Below are positions 22,920 to 35,649 of a DNA stretch of 64,000 bases, piece after piece (within the stretch, counting starts at the first letter, position 1; each line of letters begins with the position of its first letter). The notes under the pieces were generated by a model, which saw only the letters and a program-made list of their open reading frames with translations, was not told the DNA's origin and made no database searches. The translations under genes were made by a program, and so were the position numbers. This DNA comes from Anthoceros angustus (taxonomy: Eukaryota > Streptophyta > Anthocerotopsida > Anthocerotales > Anthocerotaceae): the NCBI GenBank assembly GCA_010909165.1, contig VJWM01000044.1:2108001-2172000 (forward strand), given 5' to 3'.

Positions 22920-24412
22920 AAGTGTGGCAAGCAGAAGCAGAGATAACTAGACACTAGCTCCGTCCTACAAACTAGTGGCTTCTCTGGAAATGTTTCCAGT
23001 CCTAAGGGCTGGATGAAGCACAAATTGCCTTGCTCTGTGTGATCAGGTCTGGCAGGGTGAAAGCAGAGGAGCCAAGGACGACGAGCTTTCCATAGACAAC
23101 AGCCGTTGCTGCAGGGAGAACCAACTCTACACAAGTAATCCCGTCTGTACAATACTTTAGAGGATTGGAGTTTTACCGGGAGGCATACCAAAGACAAAGA
23201 GAGCAACCTTGTAGATAAGTGTGTTTGCAAGTAGTAAGCTACTTATACGAGGCTTTACGGAGGCTTTCTCCAGCTTTCTCCTTGGAATGTACTGAAAACA
23301 CTTGAATGCTATGCAGTTCACTACCGGAATGCGTCATAGAGGGCAAGGCAAGGCAACTCGCAATTTCCTAGGGTACCCTACCCTGCTTGTAGTTGCCACA
23401 CACAGCTTCATTGCTGCACCTACCTGGACCAGTCTCACCTGGCGTAGGCACAACTGGTCACGTGGTATATGCTTAAGGCCACTTCTGACCGTGAAGAGAT
23501 GAGTGCTGGGACAACGGGGACCCACATAAAGCTGTTCACGCCTCGCCCTTTGCAACAGGATCTTGAAAAGATCCAGCCTGGGGTCATCAGCTAGATGTCA
23601 CCGGACTCGGACTCGGACTCGGACTCGGACTGGGACTGGGACTGGGACTGCGTTTGCGTCCTGACACAGTGAAAAACTTACAAAAATAGAAGCGAACAAC
23701 ATCTCGTGCTGTTTCTATAAGCTTGAAAGCCAACGTGCTTCCGTGTTGCCTAGAAGTTGGAAGCTGCTGCAGCAATTTTCAACTCCGCCCCTGGGTGGAG
23801 AGCCTGCAACAGCGAATCTCACAAGGGTATAATAATATAAGGAGGTACTAGCAGCATACCAACAATGTGTTGGGCCAGGAGAGGCCTCCTCCCCCTTGCC
23901 TTGCTTCTATGCAGATGTCGCCGTAAGACAGCATCAGACACACGTAAGTGTGTGACCTCAAATACACGGGAAAGTCTGCAAGAGATGAAAGGATATCAGG
24001 GTGATATCTCTTCCCCATCTCTCCCCCGTTCGCCTGACCTCCTATCACTGCCTCTGGAAGTTCGTTGTCGAGGTTGTGGACAAAACCTGGCTCCAAACCT
24101 TCTTCCTCCTCTCACCTGCAAACATCTTTCCCTCACCTGCAAACAGCTTCCCCGGAAGAGAAGGGAAGGGACGGGAAGGGACACAGGCACAGAATCTGTG
24201 TTGGCCATGGGAACCCTAACACTAAACCAGGTGCACGCTTGCAGGCGTTGAGCCAAGCTAAAGGCACTAAGAGCATACAGGACATGGCGTGCAACAAGCA
24301 GCAGCAAGCAGCTCCAGGCGAAGGAGGAGCTCCCTGGCTTGCATGATCCACCAGGGGCTGCAGCAGAATCAGCCAAACCCTAGCACAGGGCCGGCCAGGA
24401 CAGAAGGACAAG
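22920..24412. other. 3' flank and intergenic sequence between convergent genes
   Basis: This stretch separates the + strand BYPASS1-like gene from the - strand PP2C gene. It holds a hexamer array at 23603-23650. I see no gene. Confidence 0.5.
23603..23650 (+). repeat. Hexanucleotide repeat (GGACTC then GGACTG)
   Basis: About five GGACTC/CGGACT units pass into four GGGACT units. On the minus strand this would encode Ser-Pro repeats, but no gene frame supports that. Confidence 0.8.
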
Positions 24413-25536
24413 TCATGCAGGCGCGCCGTTGGAAGCCTTCCTGGTGAGCAAGTCGTGGTCCAGAAACACCACAACCACAGTGATATCGTCATGGAAATGG
24501 CGGCGGATGCCGCGCTCCAGCTTCTTGAGGTCGGAAAGACGCAGCTCGCGCTTGCGAGCCGCGGTCCGCATGGCGGCCTTGACGAGGCGGCGGGCAATCC
24601 CCGCCCTGGGATTGCTATGCACCATGGCCACCACCTGCTCGGTAGACAGCTGCTCCCAAAGCCCGTCGGACGCGAACACCAGAAACCGGTCCTGCGGCAG
24701 GAGCGTCCTCTGATGGATATGCGGCACGGCGGAGAGCACAGGCTGGCGCAGCGGGTCGGGAAGCCGAAACCTCGGCGGCAGATCCTCGGTATCGAAATCC
24801 GGCAGCTTGAGGTAGAAGTCCCCGATGGACCTGGACACCTGGATGATCCCCTTGACGCGCCACACCCCGTTCCGCATCACCACAACCTCGGGGTCATCCG
24901 GATGCAGCGCCCGGAGCTCCCTCCTCACCTCCTCCTTGGCGGCGTTGTGCTCCACGGAGAGCTCCAGCGCCTGCCCCGCGCTGGTCCCGAGCACGGCTCT
25001 CGAGTCCCCCAAGCTGGCCACCAGCAGCGTCCCCCCGGCCACCAAAACCCCGACCAGGGCGCAGCAGCCGGACGACGCCAGCTGCGGGGTGGGCCTGGCC
25101 GGCCCCTGCGTCACCTCCGCATGGAACCCCTGCTCCGTGTGCGCGAAGGCCCGGCGGAGCAGATCCGGCGACACCGCCTCCCCGGCCGCGGCCATGCGCT
25201 GCAGGTGCTCGAAGAGGTGGTGGTTGGCGAAGCGCGCGGCGTCGGGGCCGCCATGGCCGTCGAACACTCCACGAAGGTGCCGATCGCGGACGAGGACTCC
25301 ACCCGCGACTCGTCCTCCAGCACGGCGTTGGCCTGCACCACGGCGATGCTGAAGGCCCGGCCGCCGAGGCCCCCAGATCCCTGTACCGCAGCAAGGAGTC
25401 GCTGCGGTCCTGCACGATCTCCTCCGCGGCCACCGCGCCGCCGCCGCTGCCGCTGCCGCTGCCGCTGCCGCCCCGGCCCGGCCCCGCTCCCGCCAAGGCA
25501 GCAGGCTGCTAGCATTCTTGCGGTGCCCTGCAGCAT
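24413..25536 (-). CDS. Clade-D type protein phosphatase 2C, with apparent frameshifts in the N-terminal third
   Basis: From residue DGHGG onward the frame is intact to the stop at 24413. Motifs in order are DGHGGPDAARFANHHLFEHL, GDSRAVLG, LSVEHNAAKEEVRRELRALH, VWRVKGIIQVSRSIGDFYLK, SDGLWEQLS and HFHDDITVVVVFLDHDL. These are PP2C metal-binding and catalytic motifs in the clade-D form. In plants clade-D enzymes dephosphorylate plasma-membrane H+-ATPase and are held off by SAUR proteins. The N-terminal part is conserved but out of frame: SLLRYRDLG, then AFSIAVVQANAVLEDES, then TFV and GVFDGHGG lie in different frames. One base is missing near 25266 (GTG-GAGTG) and one near 25354 (GGGCC-TTC). Probably a third shift lies in the G/C runs at 25460-25500. 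The start at 25536 or 25515 is uncertain. No intron is needed. Confidence 0.75.
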
Positions 25537-26580
25537 GTGCACCGATCCTCCCAGTCCCCAGGCCCGGCCGGGACCTTCATCTCTCATCCAATTCCCGCGC
25601 TCCCGGCTGCCTTCCCCGCGCGCGCACCCGGGAAGCGCCAGCGCCAGCGCCAACCTCACGGCCGCCGCGGCCAGCTCCTTCGCCATCCCGCTTCCCCGCA
25701 TCGCCTGCATTCCTGGACTAGACTAGTCAGGGAGCCCAGGCGACAGGCGATCGAGCTTCCCTTCCCTTCCGTTCCCTTCCCTTCCGTGCCCTTCCCTTCC
25801 CGGCAGCCCCAGCCCGGTCCAGCCTCTTAGATACGTGTATACAAACGGAGGCAGCCCAGGCAGCCCCGGCAGCAGGCAGCAAAGCTCCAACCCAGTGCAG
25901 TGCCTGGGTTTTGGGCCAACGGCTGCACCTGGCCAAGCGCCTTCTCGCCCTTCATTGGCCCCATTTTATTCAAATTGATAATTTGGGCCTGGGATTCAGA
26001 ATCTGCGCACGGTTTTCGCCGCCAGGCAACACCTGGAAGTACGGTCGGTCAGCCGAGCTGCCACCGGCCGAGGACCGAGGACGGAGGACGGAGGACGGCG
26101 GACGGCGGACGGAGCTCTTTTCCGTCCGCCAATCTCAGCCCACCTGCAAATCCTCCATGTATCTAGATACCTATGTACGTACTGTATAGCAAATAAGGGC
26201 TTCGTAGGCATGGAGCAGGGCTTCCATAACGAGCGCCATTTTTGGTAGTCTAGGCCTTTTTTACTTTATTTTTTCGGCATTGTCAGCTTCGACATTGTTG
26301 GAACTGCTGGAGACTTTAGGGCAGATTTGCCACAAGCATAGTGCTCTAACTCCGAATTCGAAGTGTCTTGAAGGATGGTGGAGATGGGATCATCCATTTT
26401 GATTGATTACAGAAAGACTTATCCTTTTTAGGTGATAAGGTTAGTGTGGTTTTTAGTTTAATGTGAACGCATTGGCTTTTCACATGTGGACTTGCGAATG
26501 TAGAATTGGAGATGCCTATTGGATCTATTGCAGCTCCTATGCAACCTGATGGAGTGTTAGCACAAGGTCTACCTGCTTGC

Positions 26581-26646
26581 ACAAGAAGCAAGCTTCGATA
26601 GATGGAAGAGAGAACAAGAAGCAAGCTTCGATAGATGGAAGAGAGA
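26581..26646 (+). repeat. 33-bp perfect tandem duplication
   Basis: Two adjacent copies of a unit starting acaagaagcaagcttcgata, 33 bp each. Confidence 0.85.
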
Positions 26647-26820
26647 ACAAAACCACCATAAAAACCCTTAGATGTCTTTGAGAAACAAATGGAACCTTCT
26701 TTAGCTGAGAAGCCAAAACCTAACTTTCTTCTGTAGAGGAAAGTGAAAAAACAATTGGACCAAGATTGTAATTGCGTTGCTTATGATACCTATCCATTTT
26801 GCACTACGTAACCTATAGAT

Positions 26821-27014
26821 GATGGAATATGTCCTACCATCATTTGGACTTGCAGAGGAGGAGGAGTGTAAAGTGCAATTTCTATACTAATGGGGTCTCG
26901 GTGGAATAGACAGTGGTGATGGAATATGTCCTACCATCATTTGGACTTGCAGAGGAGGAGGAGAGTAAAGTGCAATTTCTATATTAATGGGGTCTCGGTG
27001 AAATAGGCAGTGGA
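26821..27014 (+). repeat. 97-bp near-perfect tandem duplication
   Basis: The unit beginning gatggaatatgtcctaccat occurs at 26821 and again at 26918. Only a few differences separate the copies (gtgtaaag/gagtaaag, atactaat/atattaat), so the duplication is fairly recent. Confidence 0.85.
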
Positions 27015-27899
27015 CTGAAATTGAAAGTTGTGAAAAACGTTAGAGATAAAAGAGCAAGATTGTGTTCTGTAGGTTATTCCTTTACTCGCACTTATCATTG
27101 CTCTTCTACTTCTAAATGTTTTGTATTGTATTTTGACAAATTTGCAGGTCTGATTCTACTTGCTACTTGCTTTACCTAAACCAAGCCCTCAAGCAAGTAA
27201 TTCTAAAATACAAGATTGCATATGGTAGCTACAACAAGTAAGTCCTGGAGAAAAGGTTTAGATGATCCTTTTGAGCTAGATTTTGTCAATCATGCCATTG
27301 CTAAGGTGGTTATCGGGTTTAATTTTGATCGAAAGTGCATTACTGACCTCAACTTGGAACAGGCAGCATTCTATTATTGCACTGTAAGTGCTGAGTCCAC
27401 ATTTGGATGACGCAAAGTTGCATGGTGCCTTGCAACACAATCATGTGTAGGCTCGGAAGGTGCTTCGCATTCAACACCCAGATCCACTTTGTGCTTGAAA
27501 AGTAGGTGGCACTGCTAGCTGATTTGATGCATTCCTTGCACTGGAACGAGCATTTGTAATTCTATATTATGGTTGATGCTGCTAGCACGGTCGATTATCT
27601 TGCTAGCTTGGAAAATGCTACAAATATAATTCAACTTTTATGGAACATTGCTTTAATGTTTGAGTACCAACTTTCCTCAAAAGAGAAGACTCATGATCTC
27701 GTTTATTCTTCCAAACCTGACTTCAAGTGCGCATATGGATCCCAAAAATATAATAAAATTATATAAGCTCAAATATTTTTTAATAAAATAAAAAGCCCTT
27801 ATATATGCCTACACTTATAAGCAAAACCCTGAATAAAGGCCAGAGGTCCCATGGGGACCCCCAAAATGCGAAGTCCTTGCGAAGAACAATGCCTCCCCT

Positions 27900-28928
27900 G
27901 TGAAATTGAAGAAAGAGAGCAATGCCAGATAAGGACCAAACCTTGCACTTCAAAATCTTGACCCTCAAACCCAGGCTGGAGAGCTCTGAGTATAAGAGTG
28001 CGAAAGCTTGCCTGACCTTGCCCCCGGATCCTGATATGCATGTCGTCCGCCACGGACGGAAAGAGACACTCCCTGACCGCGCTGGCAGTAACGGCGCAAT
28101 GGCAAAGAGGGCACCGCATCCCTTGCCTCGTGCCGGATACCGAGTTCAGTATAGTGACCCCTTCCTTGGATGGTCCGTGCTGAAACTAGACGGTAGACGG
28201 GGAACTATAGAAAGAGCGGACGAAAGGAATAAGACTTGCCCGATGCCTGCTTGCATCCTTGGGCTCTGTAAAAATTGCCCTCCTAAAGACCATATTGAAA
28301 GCGTTCTCGACGTCCACCTGTAGGGCGACCCCATCTTGATGTGACTCCAGAATTGTCGCGATACCAAACGTGGCTGACTCACAACCCTCTGGAGTGGCAA
28401 TCCCAAATTGCTGGGGGGCAAAGATGCACCTGGAATTGCTCCTGAAAATGGATAGCAATGCTGCGACCTATGAGGCGTAAGCATGCCTCCCCAACGGTGA
28501 TAGGGCGCACTCCACGTGTGGGCTTTTCCATAGCCTACTGGACCTGTGGCCCCCAACACCCGAGAGATCCAGTGAGGAATCTCACCCCTGGCCAGTATCA
28601 CCGCTAGAATGAAGAGCTCTGAGAAACCGCTAGAAGGATCCTCGGGAGCAAAGTAATCGCGAAGGTGATTGTAGACTGTCCCAGATAGACCACACGAAGA
28701 AAACCGCGGGGCAATGGCAAGAGCCCTATCGAAGACTGCCCTGTTGAGATAAAAAGGCTCCTTCGCCACGTAATCCACGATATCCTGTGGAATTAGGTCA
28801 TGTGGGGCCGGATGAAGGGCACGGAGCACAAAGATGGTGTCCTCGGAGGCTAGCGCCACTGGCTCTGGGCGAAGTCCCCGGGTAGCCCTGGCATATTCCC
28901 CGCACGGCCAAGCCAAATGGACACACAT
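27900..28928 (-). mobile_element. Decayed reverse-transcriptase region of a non-LTR retrotransposon
   Basis: Read on the minus strand, pieces of a LINE-type reverse transcriptase occur in order but in different frames. SELFILAVILARGEIPHWIS comes first, then sequence around KPTRGVRPITVGEACLRL. QFGIATPEGCESATFGIATI follows, then VALQVDVENAFNMVF (the conserved D-x-NAF block). GTRQGMRCPL corresponds to the QGDPL block, and VADDMHI corresponds to the YADD active site. The tyrosine of YADD is lost and several frameshifts are needed, so the copy is dead. It ends next to 5S-like element copy C. Confidence 0.75.
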
Positions 28929-29115
28929 TTATAAGAATGCCGTGATTAAGCATCTTGAGCTTAGATCAGTACCTAGATGGGGTGTCTAAAGAGAGTGGAT
29001 GCCCTTGGTGCAAGTAGTTTAGGCACACCATGGTACAAGTTGTTGAGTACCAAGTCCCATGACGGAAATCCGTCCTTAGTGGACTTGAATAAATTCTTCT
29101 TCTTCTTCTTCTAGC
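28911..29115 (+). mobile_element. 5S-rRNA-like SINE, copy C (best full-length copy)
   Basis: The copy begins 'gccaaatggacacacatttataag' and then reads AGAATGCCGTGATTAAGC, close to 5S rRNA AGAACTCCGCAGTTAAGC. GTACCTAGATGGGGTGTC follows, close to the 5S box C. Then come 'cccttggtgcaagtag', the 3' hairpin 'gacggaaatccgtc', 'agtggacttgaataaa' and (TTC)5. The whole unit is about 205 bp. It abuts the reverse-transcriptase relic on the opposite strand. Target-site duplications are not obvious. Confidence 0.75.
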
Positions 29116-30197
29116 AAGAGACACCTCTTGAGCCGTGCCATGGCGAGGTCCTGATAGACCCGATCCACCTTGGTAGCCTCCAGCCTGGATCTCGCTGCAC
29201 ACCCACCCTCCTCCTACAAAGCTTTCTAGTTCCCGGCCTGGAACTGATGGAGATGAGATGCCACCTCTTGATGGCCAAAAGAACCACCCTTAGAGCGACA
29301 AAGACACCGCCGGGGGAGAAAAAGGAGCAGAGTCCAAGTCTTCTCATCCCCAAGTCCAACGCAAGGTGATCCAAAGGAAGCCAATAGGCAAGGGGAATGT
29401 CGTCATATATATAAAGCTGCTACGTTGCTCTTTTATGAGGAGCGAAACTACTGAGGTACATGCATTTGTAAAAGTGTTTCGCGTGAGTTGTGAGTTTTAT
29501 GAGGGGAAATTCCAGCTATGCTCTTTATCGTACTTATCGTACGGCTTCCTTCCTCACCACCTTCCACGCCAGCAGCTGTGGATGCAGGGGACAAGGAGGG
29601 TAGAGGTTGTGGGGCCCTTGACTTATAACCGCAGGTACGTGCAAAGTAATAATACGGTGGATTGGCTGCTATTGCACAGCCATGATCCAAAGTGGGCTCA
29701 TCCACCCCTTCCAAATTTGCCCGGTTGCGACTGCTGCACCCGTCAATCATTCTCCTCAGCCTGTTCCTGCTCGGCTGCTGCTGCTCCTGGGTGACGCTAG
29801 ACTGGAAGCAGGACGGTGGCTGCGTTAGCCGGCGGCCAGCGGTCGGCGGCCAGGCTGCCGCACATAAGCGAGCTCTACTAGATTAGGTATGGCGGACGGC
29901 CGCCGCTGGGATCATCTGGGCGCTCTGCCGTCTGGATAAGCACGGTGTTGCTGTTCAGCTGCAGATATTTAAGGTTCCTTGCCCGGATCTGTTCAGAGAG
30001 TGGCTTCCAGATTCCAGAAAGCTGAGCTGGGGCAGCCAGGATGCGAGCCGTGGCGTGCCCTGCTCCCTCGAGCTGGCCCTTCAAATTGCCCTGCCTGCTC
30101 GGAGCTCGGCAGCCTCGCACCGCTCCTTCCTCATCCGACTCGAATCCCTCTTCGCCCTGCCTTAGCCTGCCCGTCGTTAGCTCTAAGCACTAGGAGA
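29116..30197. other. Intergenic region upstream of the membrane-protein gene
   Basis: No gene seen. The left part may still belong to retroelement debris. The right part from 29.9 kb is GC-richer and probably the promoter and leader of the gene starting at 30198. Confidence 0.4.
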
Positions 30198-31307
30198 ATG
30201 GCTAATGAAACGATGATGTTTAGCAGGGGGGAGGAATTTGCTCCCTGGGCCGACGAGAGGCTTAATCCCGGCACGCAGATGTTCACTTCCCTCACAACCA
30301 GCCTGCACAATGGGGTTCAGGCCCCGGCTCTACCTGCAAGACTGCAGCTGCACCTGGCCACAGGGCAGCCCGGGGCGTCCACGCTCACTTTGTTCTTGCA
30401 CTCCTCGCCTGTGGCCGATCGTGAACCCAGGCCTAACGGTAGGAACGTTAGCATGCATGTGCGGATCGTGGTGTCGTTCTCCAACCACGAGGAGGATAGC
30501 TGGGGCAATCCGGCTCCTGCTGCGCTCCCCGTGCGCCAGGACCTGGCTGCTCTCTACGCTTCCCTGCTGCACGAGCAGCACTTGTTCGTGCTTGGTGTCC
30601 AGCAGCCCGTGCAAGCTGCCCGAGCTTGGTACCGCGACCTGCTTAATAGGCTCTTTGCCGTGAACCAAGATGTTCAGATCGCACAGGGCATGGCCCGAGC
30701 TTGGATCATTCTCGCAACACTCCTAGCTTGTTTCTGTGTTGGCAGTTTGCTGGGGGGCCACAGCAGCCAAGACTCTGCACATTATGTGGTACCGTTGCGC
30801 GTCCGTGCTTGCTTGACAATCTCTCTTTTTGGAGTCTCCTGCCCCCTTCCTTCCTTCCTTCCTTCCACTAAATCTCCATCCAGATTGTGGTTGTGGTGGT
30901 GACTATGGGCATTGCTCCTGACGTGTTTGTGAGTGGCTCCAACATTTGGACAATGTGGGTTTGTGAAGGTCTGTGAACGGTATCTGCAGTGGAAGCTCTT
31001 CCAGCTTGACAGTGCAGCAAATCCAAGGCTTGCAGTGTTGCGAGAAAGAGAGAGACGGGTGAGACTCATCCTCCACTCGCTCACGTCCATAGACCTGTCT
31101 GCGGAGGGGGTTCACTTGCACACTGAACACCTTCTGCGGAAGTTGAGGGTAATTATCCAGGGAGAGGTGCCCCCAGTTTCTTGGACTACCAGAATGGACA
31201 GAATGCTGATGGACTACGAGGAGAGGGGGCGGAATCTGGCAGCCCAGATTGCCCAGTTGGTGGAGATAGTGTTGGGGACCATGGTGGTGTGGGAGCCAGA
31301 CATGTGA
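30198..31307 (+). CDS. Unrecognised protein with one or two membrane segments
   Basis: The ATG at 30198 opens MANETMMFSRGEEFAPWADE. Exon 1 runs to about 30788. It contains a conserved-looking domain (RIVVSFSNHEED, LYASLLHEQHLFVLGVQQPV, RAWYRDLLNRLF) and a hydrophobic segment (WIILATLLACFCVGSLLGG). After a pyrimidine-rich intron end (TTCC repeats) exon 2 starts near 30884 with another hydrophobic run (IVVVVVTMGIAPDVF). A helical region follows (VCERYLQWKLFQLDSAANPR, RRVRLILHSLTSIDL, ERGRNLAAQIAQLVEIVLGT), ending WEPDM at 31307. Between DVF and VCERYL the frame changes. Only a 40-bp GTGAGT...AAG intron or an indel would repair it. I do not recognise the family. Confidence 0.55.
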
Positions 31308-31574
31308 GTGCTGCTCCTGTCCCATACAAGCGACTTCGAAATTGTAAATGTATCTCATTATGTGCGTTTTCAACCTGAGAGTGCCAGGCCATTCCAACTC
31401 AAACAATCATCACTAATTGTTCATCCACTGCTGGGACCATGGCAAGGATGAGGGAGCACTTATCGACGGCGCCACTACACCTCCTCACAAAACCCTTGCT
31501 GGTGCCAGGTTACCTGCATCAGGTAACGATGGTCGCAAAATTGCATAATGCGAAAATCTTCCTCATAGACTGTT

Positions 31575-34015
<2,441 letters not shown>

Positions 34016-35640
34016 GGTGACAAACCCGCAACAGCAACAGAAGAAAGTCTCCGGCAGGACTGCTCGTCTCTTCAACAACGGCCGGTTACCCTAACACAAC
34101 ACTCTTGTCACATTTGACCCTCTCTGACTGAGCAAAGCGTTTTCGGAGTCGGCCACCACGGTCGCTTCTGCCTTGGAAGAAAGGCACGCTGCAAATTCTC
34201 AGGCTGGAAGTTCCAGGATTCGGGCGCCTCAACCGATCAAATCCTCCTGGTGTCTAACAGCATGATGGGCCTTTCACAACGAAGAAGACATCGACCACGC
34301 AAGTCACCGTCGGTGCGGAAAGATGGGAGTGACTATTTATGAAAGGAGTGAAGCATTTTTCACAGTACCTAGTACCTTTCGCAGTTCGGATCACTGCGCC
34401 GTGAGGCGTAAAGATGGGGGTGATGCGTAAAGATGGGGCTGATGACATAGCAGTTCTTTGAGGAACTCCAGGCCAGATGCTGCTTTGATTCAAGTCACCC
34501 TTTAATGACGACAGAGGTGCCATCTTCCTTCTTTTAACCGGCTTGATACCTCACTTAAACAGGCTGGGTAGTCAGTGCTTGAAAGAGTCCCACATTCACA
34601 TCAGTGACAGCCAAATTTGGTCCATGCAACATTGTGCTTTCGTGTAGACTTGCCATTTGGCATGCAAAACAAATTCTCCTTAACAACATGTTCTGGGTGA
34701 TGCGCAGCGCCTTGGCTAGTCGGATCATCCCGATGACAGAAACGGCCAACAACTTCGCTGCAAAATTTGTTTCCATGGACAGCTTGCAAGGTAGCTGGCT
34801 GGGGTGTATTCATCTGCTAGTCTTCTCTATCTCTGTCACAGCAGATCTAGCTTGCCTCAGGATACTGACACTAGGGGTTAAGACAGTCGCCGCCTTGGAG
34901 CAGAGGATGATCTTGCACACAATCCACCATAGCCTCCACCAAAGAGTACTTTGTTTCCTGGGAAAGCACGTCAGTAATTCTGCTGCATGCCACCGCCCAA
35001 TAGGTCGACAGAGATACCCCATGTCCCGCGCTGTCTGCAAGAGCCCACACGATTGTTTCATGTTGTCACAGCAAATTTGTAGCCCTCTAATTCTAGCTGC
35101 AAAACTAAGCATCAGCTGCAATGTTTAGTGGACTGTATTCTTCTGTCACTGGCTGTGGCTTCGATCTAACCTGGAAGCCACTTGAAGTCTTCTTTCCTTG
35201 CACTTTTGAGACACACATTTCCCCTGCACTTCTGAGACACACATTTCCCCTTCCCTCACTGTCCGTTTCCCGTGATTCTACTTGCTTCATGGCATCAGCT
35301 TTCACCACGTTGATGTACAAGTTATTTTTCGTGAAGATGATAGCTTGCTCCTTGGCTAGCATCCTCTCCACAAACCTGTCACATTTGCGGCGACTTTCAA
35401 CATTCCGAAGTGCCACCTCGGTCGAAAACTTCAAGAAATGGACAGCCAATTGGCCAGATTTCGATCATCTGAAATGGCACATACAGGCATTGGGGTCCAG
35501 TCGACCTGCCACTTTACTCGGTTCTGGAGGACCTGTGTAGGGACAAAATTGGGAACATAGATTCCGACACAACATTTGAACCGTTAGTTGAATGAAGTGA
35601 GTATGGCCGAATTTCTTAGCTACCTGCAGACCTTCAGTGA
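34016..35640. other. Mixed non-coding sequence; possible gene debris
   Basis: A minus-strand frame at 35105-35540 contains a helical-looking stretch (ALRNVESRRKCDRFVERMLA) that I do not recognise. At 34090-34240 lies a decayed copy of sequence also present at 36415-36490 and 42430-42535. No complete gene can be supported. Confidence 0.4.
34085..34240 (+). repeat. Dispersed repeat, copy 1 ('ccctctctgggcaaagcg' family)
   Basis: The sequence 'cacatttgaccctctctga' followed by 'gcaaagcgttttcggagtcg' and 'cttggaagaaaggcacgc' matches two other places in the window: 36415-36490 inside the decayed polymerase locus, and 42430-42535. The middle copy lies over an exon of the polymerase relic, so this may be a scattered gene fragment rather than a transposon. 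Confidence 0.55.
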
Positions 35641-35649
35641 ACTTACCTG

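Larger units (their letters stand above)
25537..27860. other. Intergenic region with tandem duplications, no gene seen
   Basis: The first part, likely the PP2C promoter, holds a CCTTCC-rich pyrimidine tract (25757-25803) and GGACGG/GGCGGAC repeats (26075-26110). Two tandem duplications follow. The short frames at 27216-27410 and 27569-27766 resemble nothing I know. Confidence 0.5.

Noticed and set aside
24455-25726. 423-codon open frame on the plus strand
   Set aside because: It is antisense to the PP2C gene. High GC removes stops, and the product is Pro/Arg/His-rich without a domain.
27216-27766. Two short AT-rich frames considered as transposase pieces (hAT-like)
   Set aside because: No hAT motif could be recognised, and the frames are short and separated by stops.
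34810-35540. Minus-strand frames of 103-114 codons taken at first as the polymerase B-subunit C-terminus
   Set aside because: None of the family's C-terminal blocks could be found in them.
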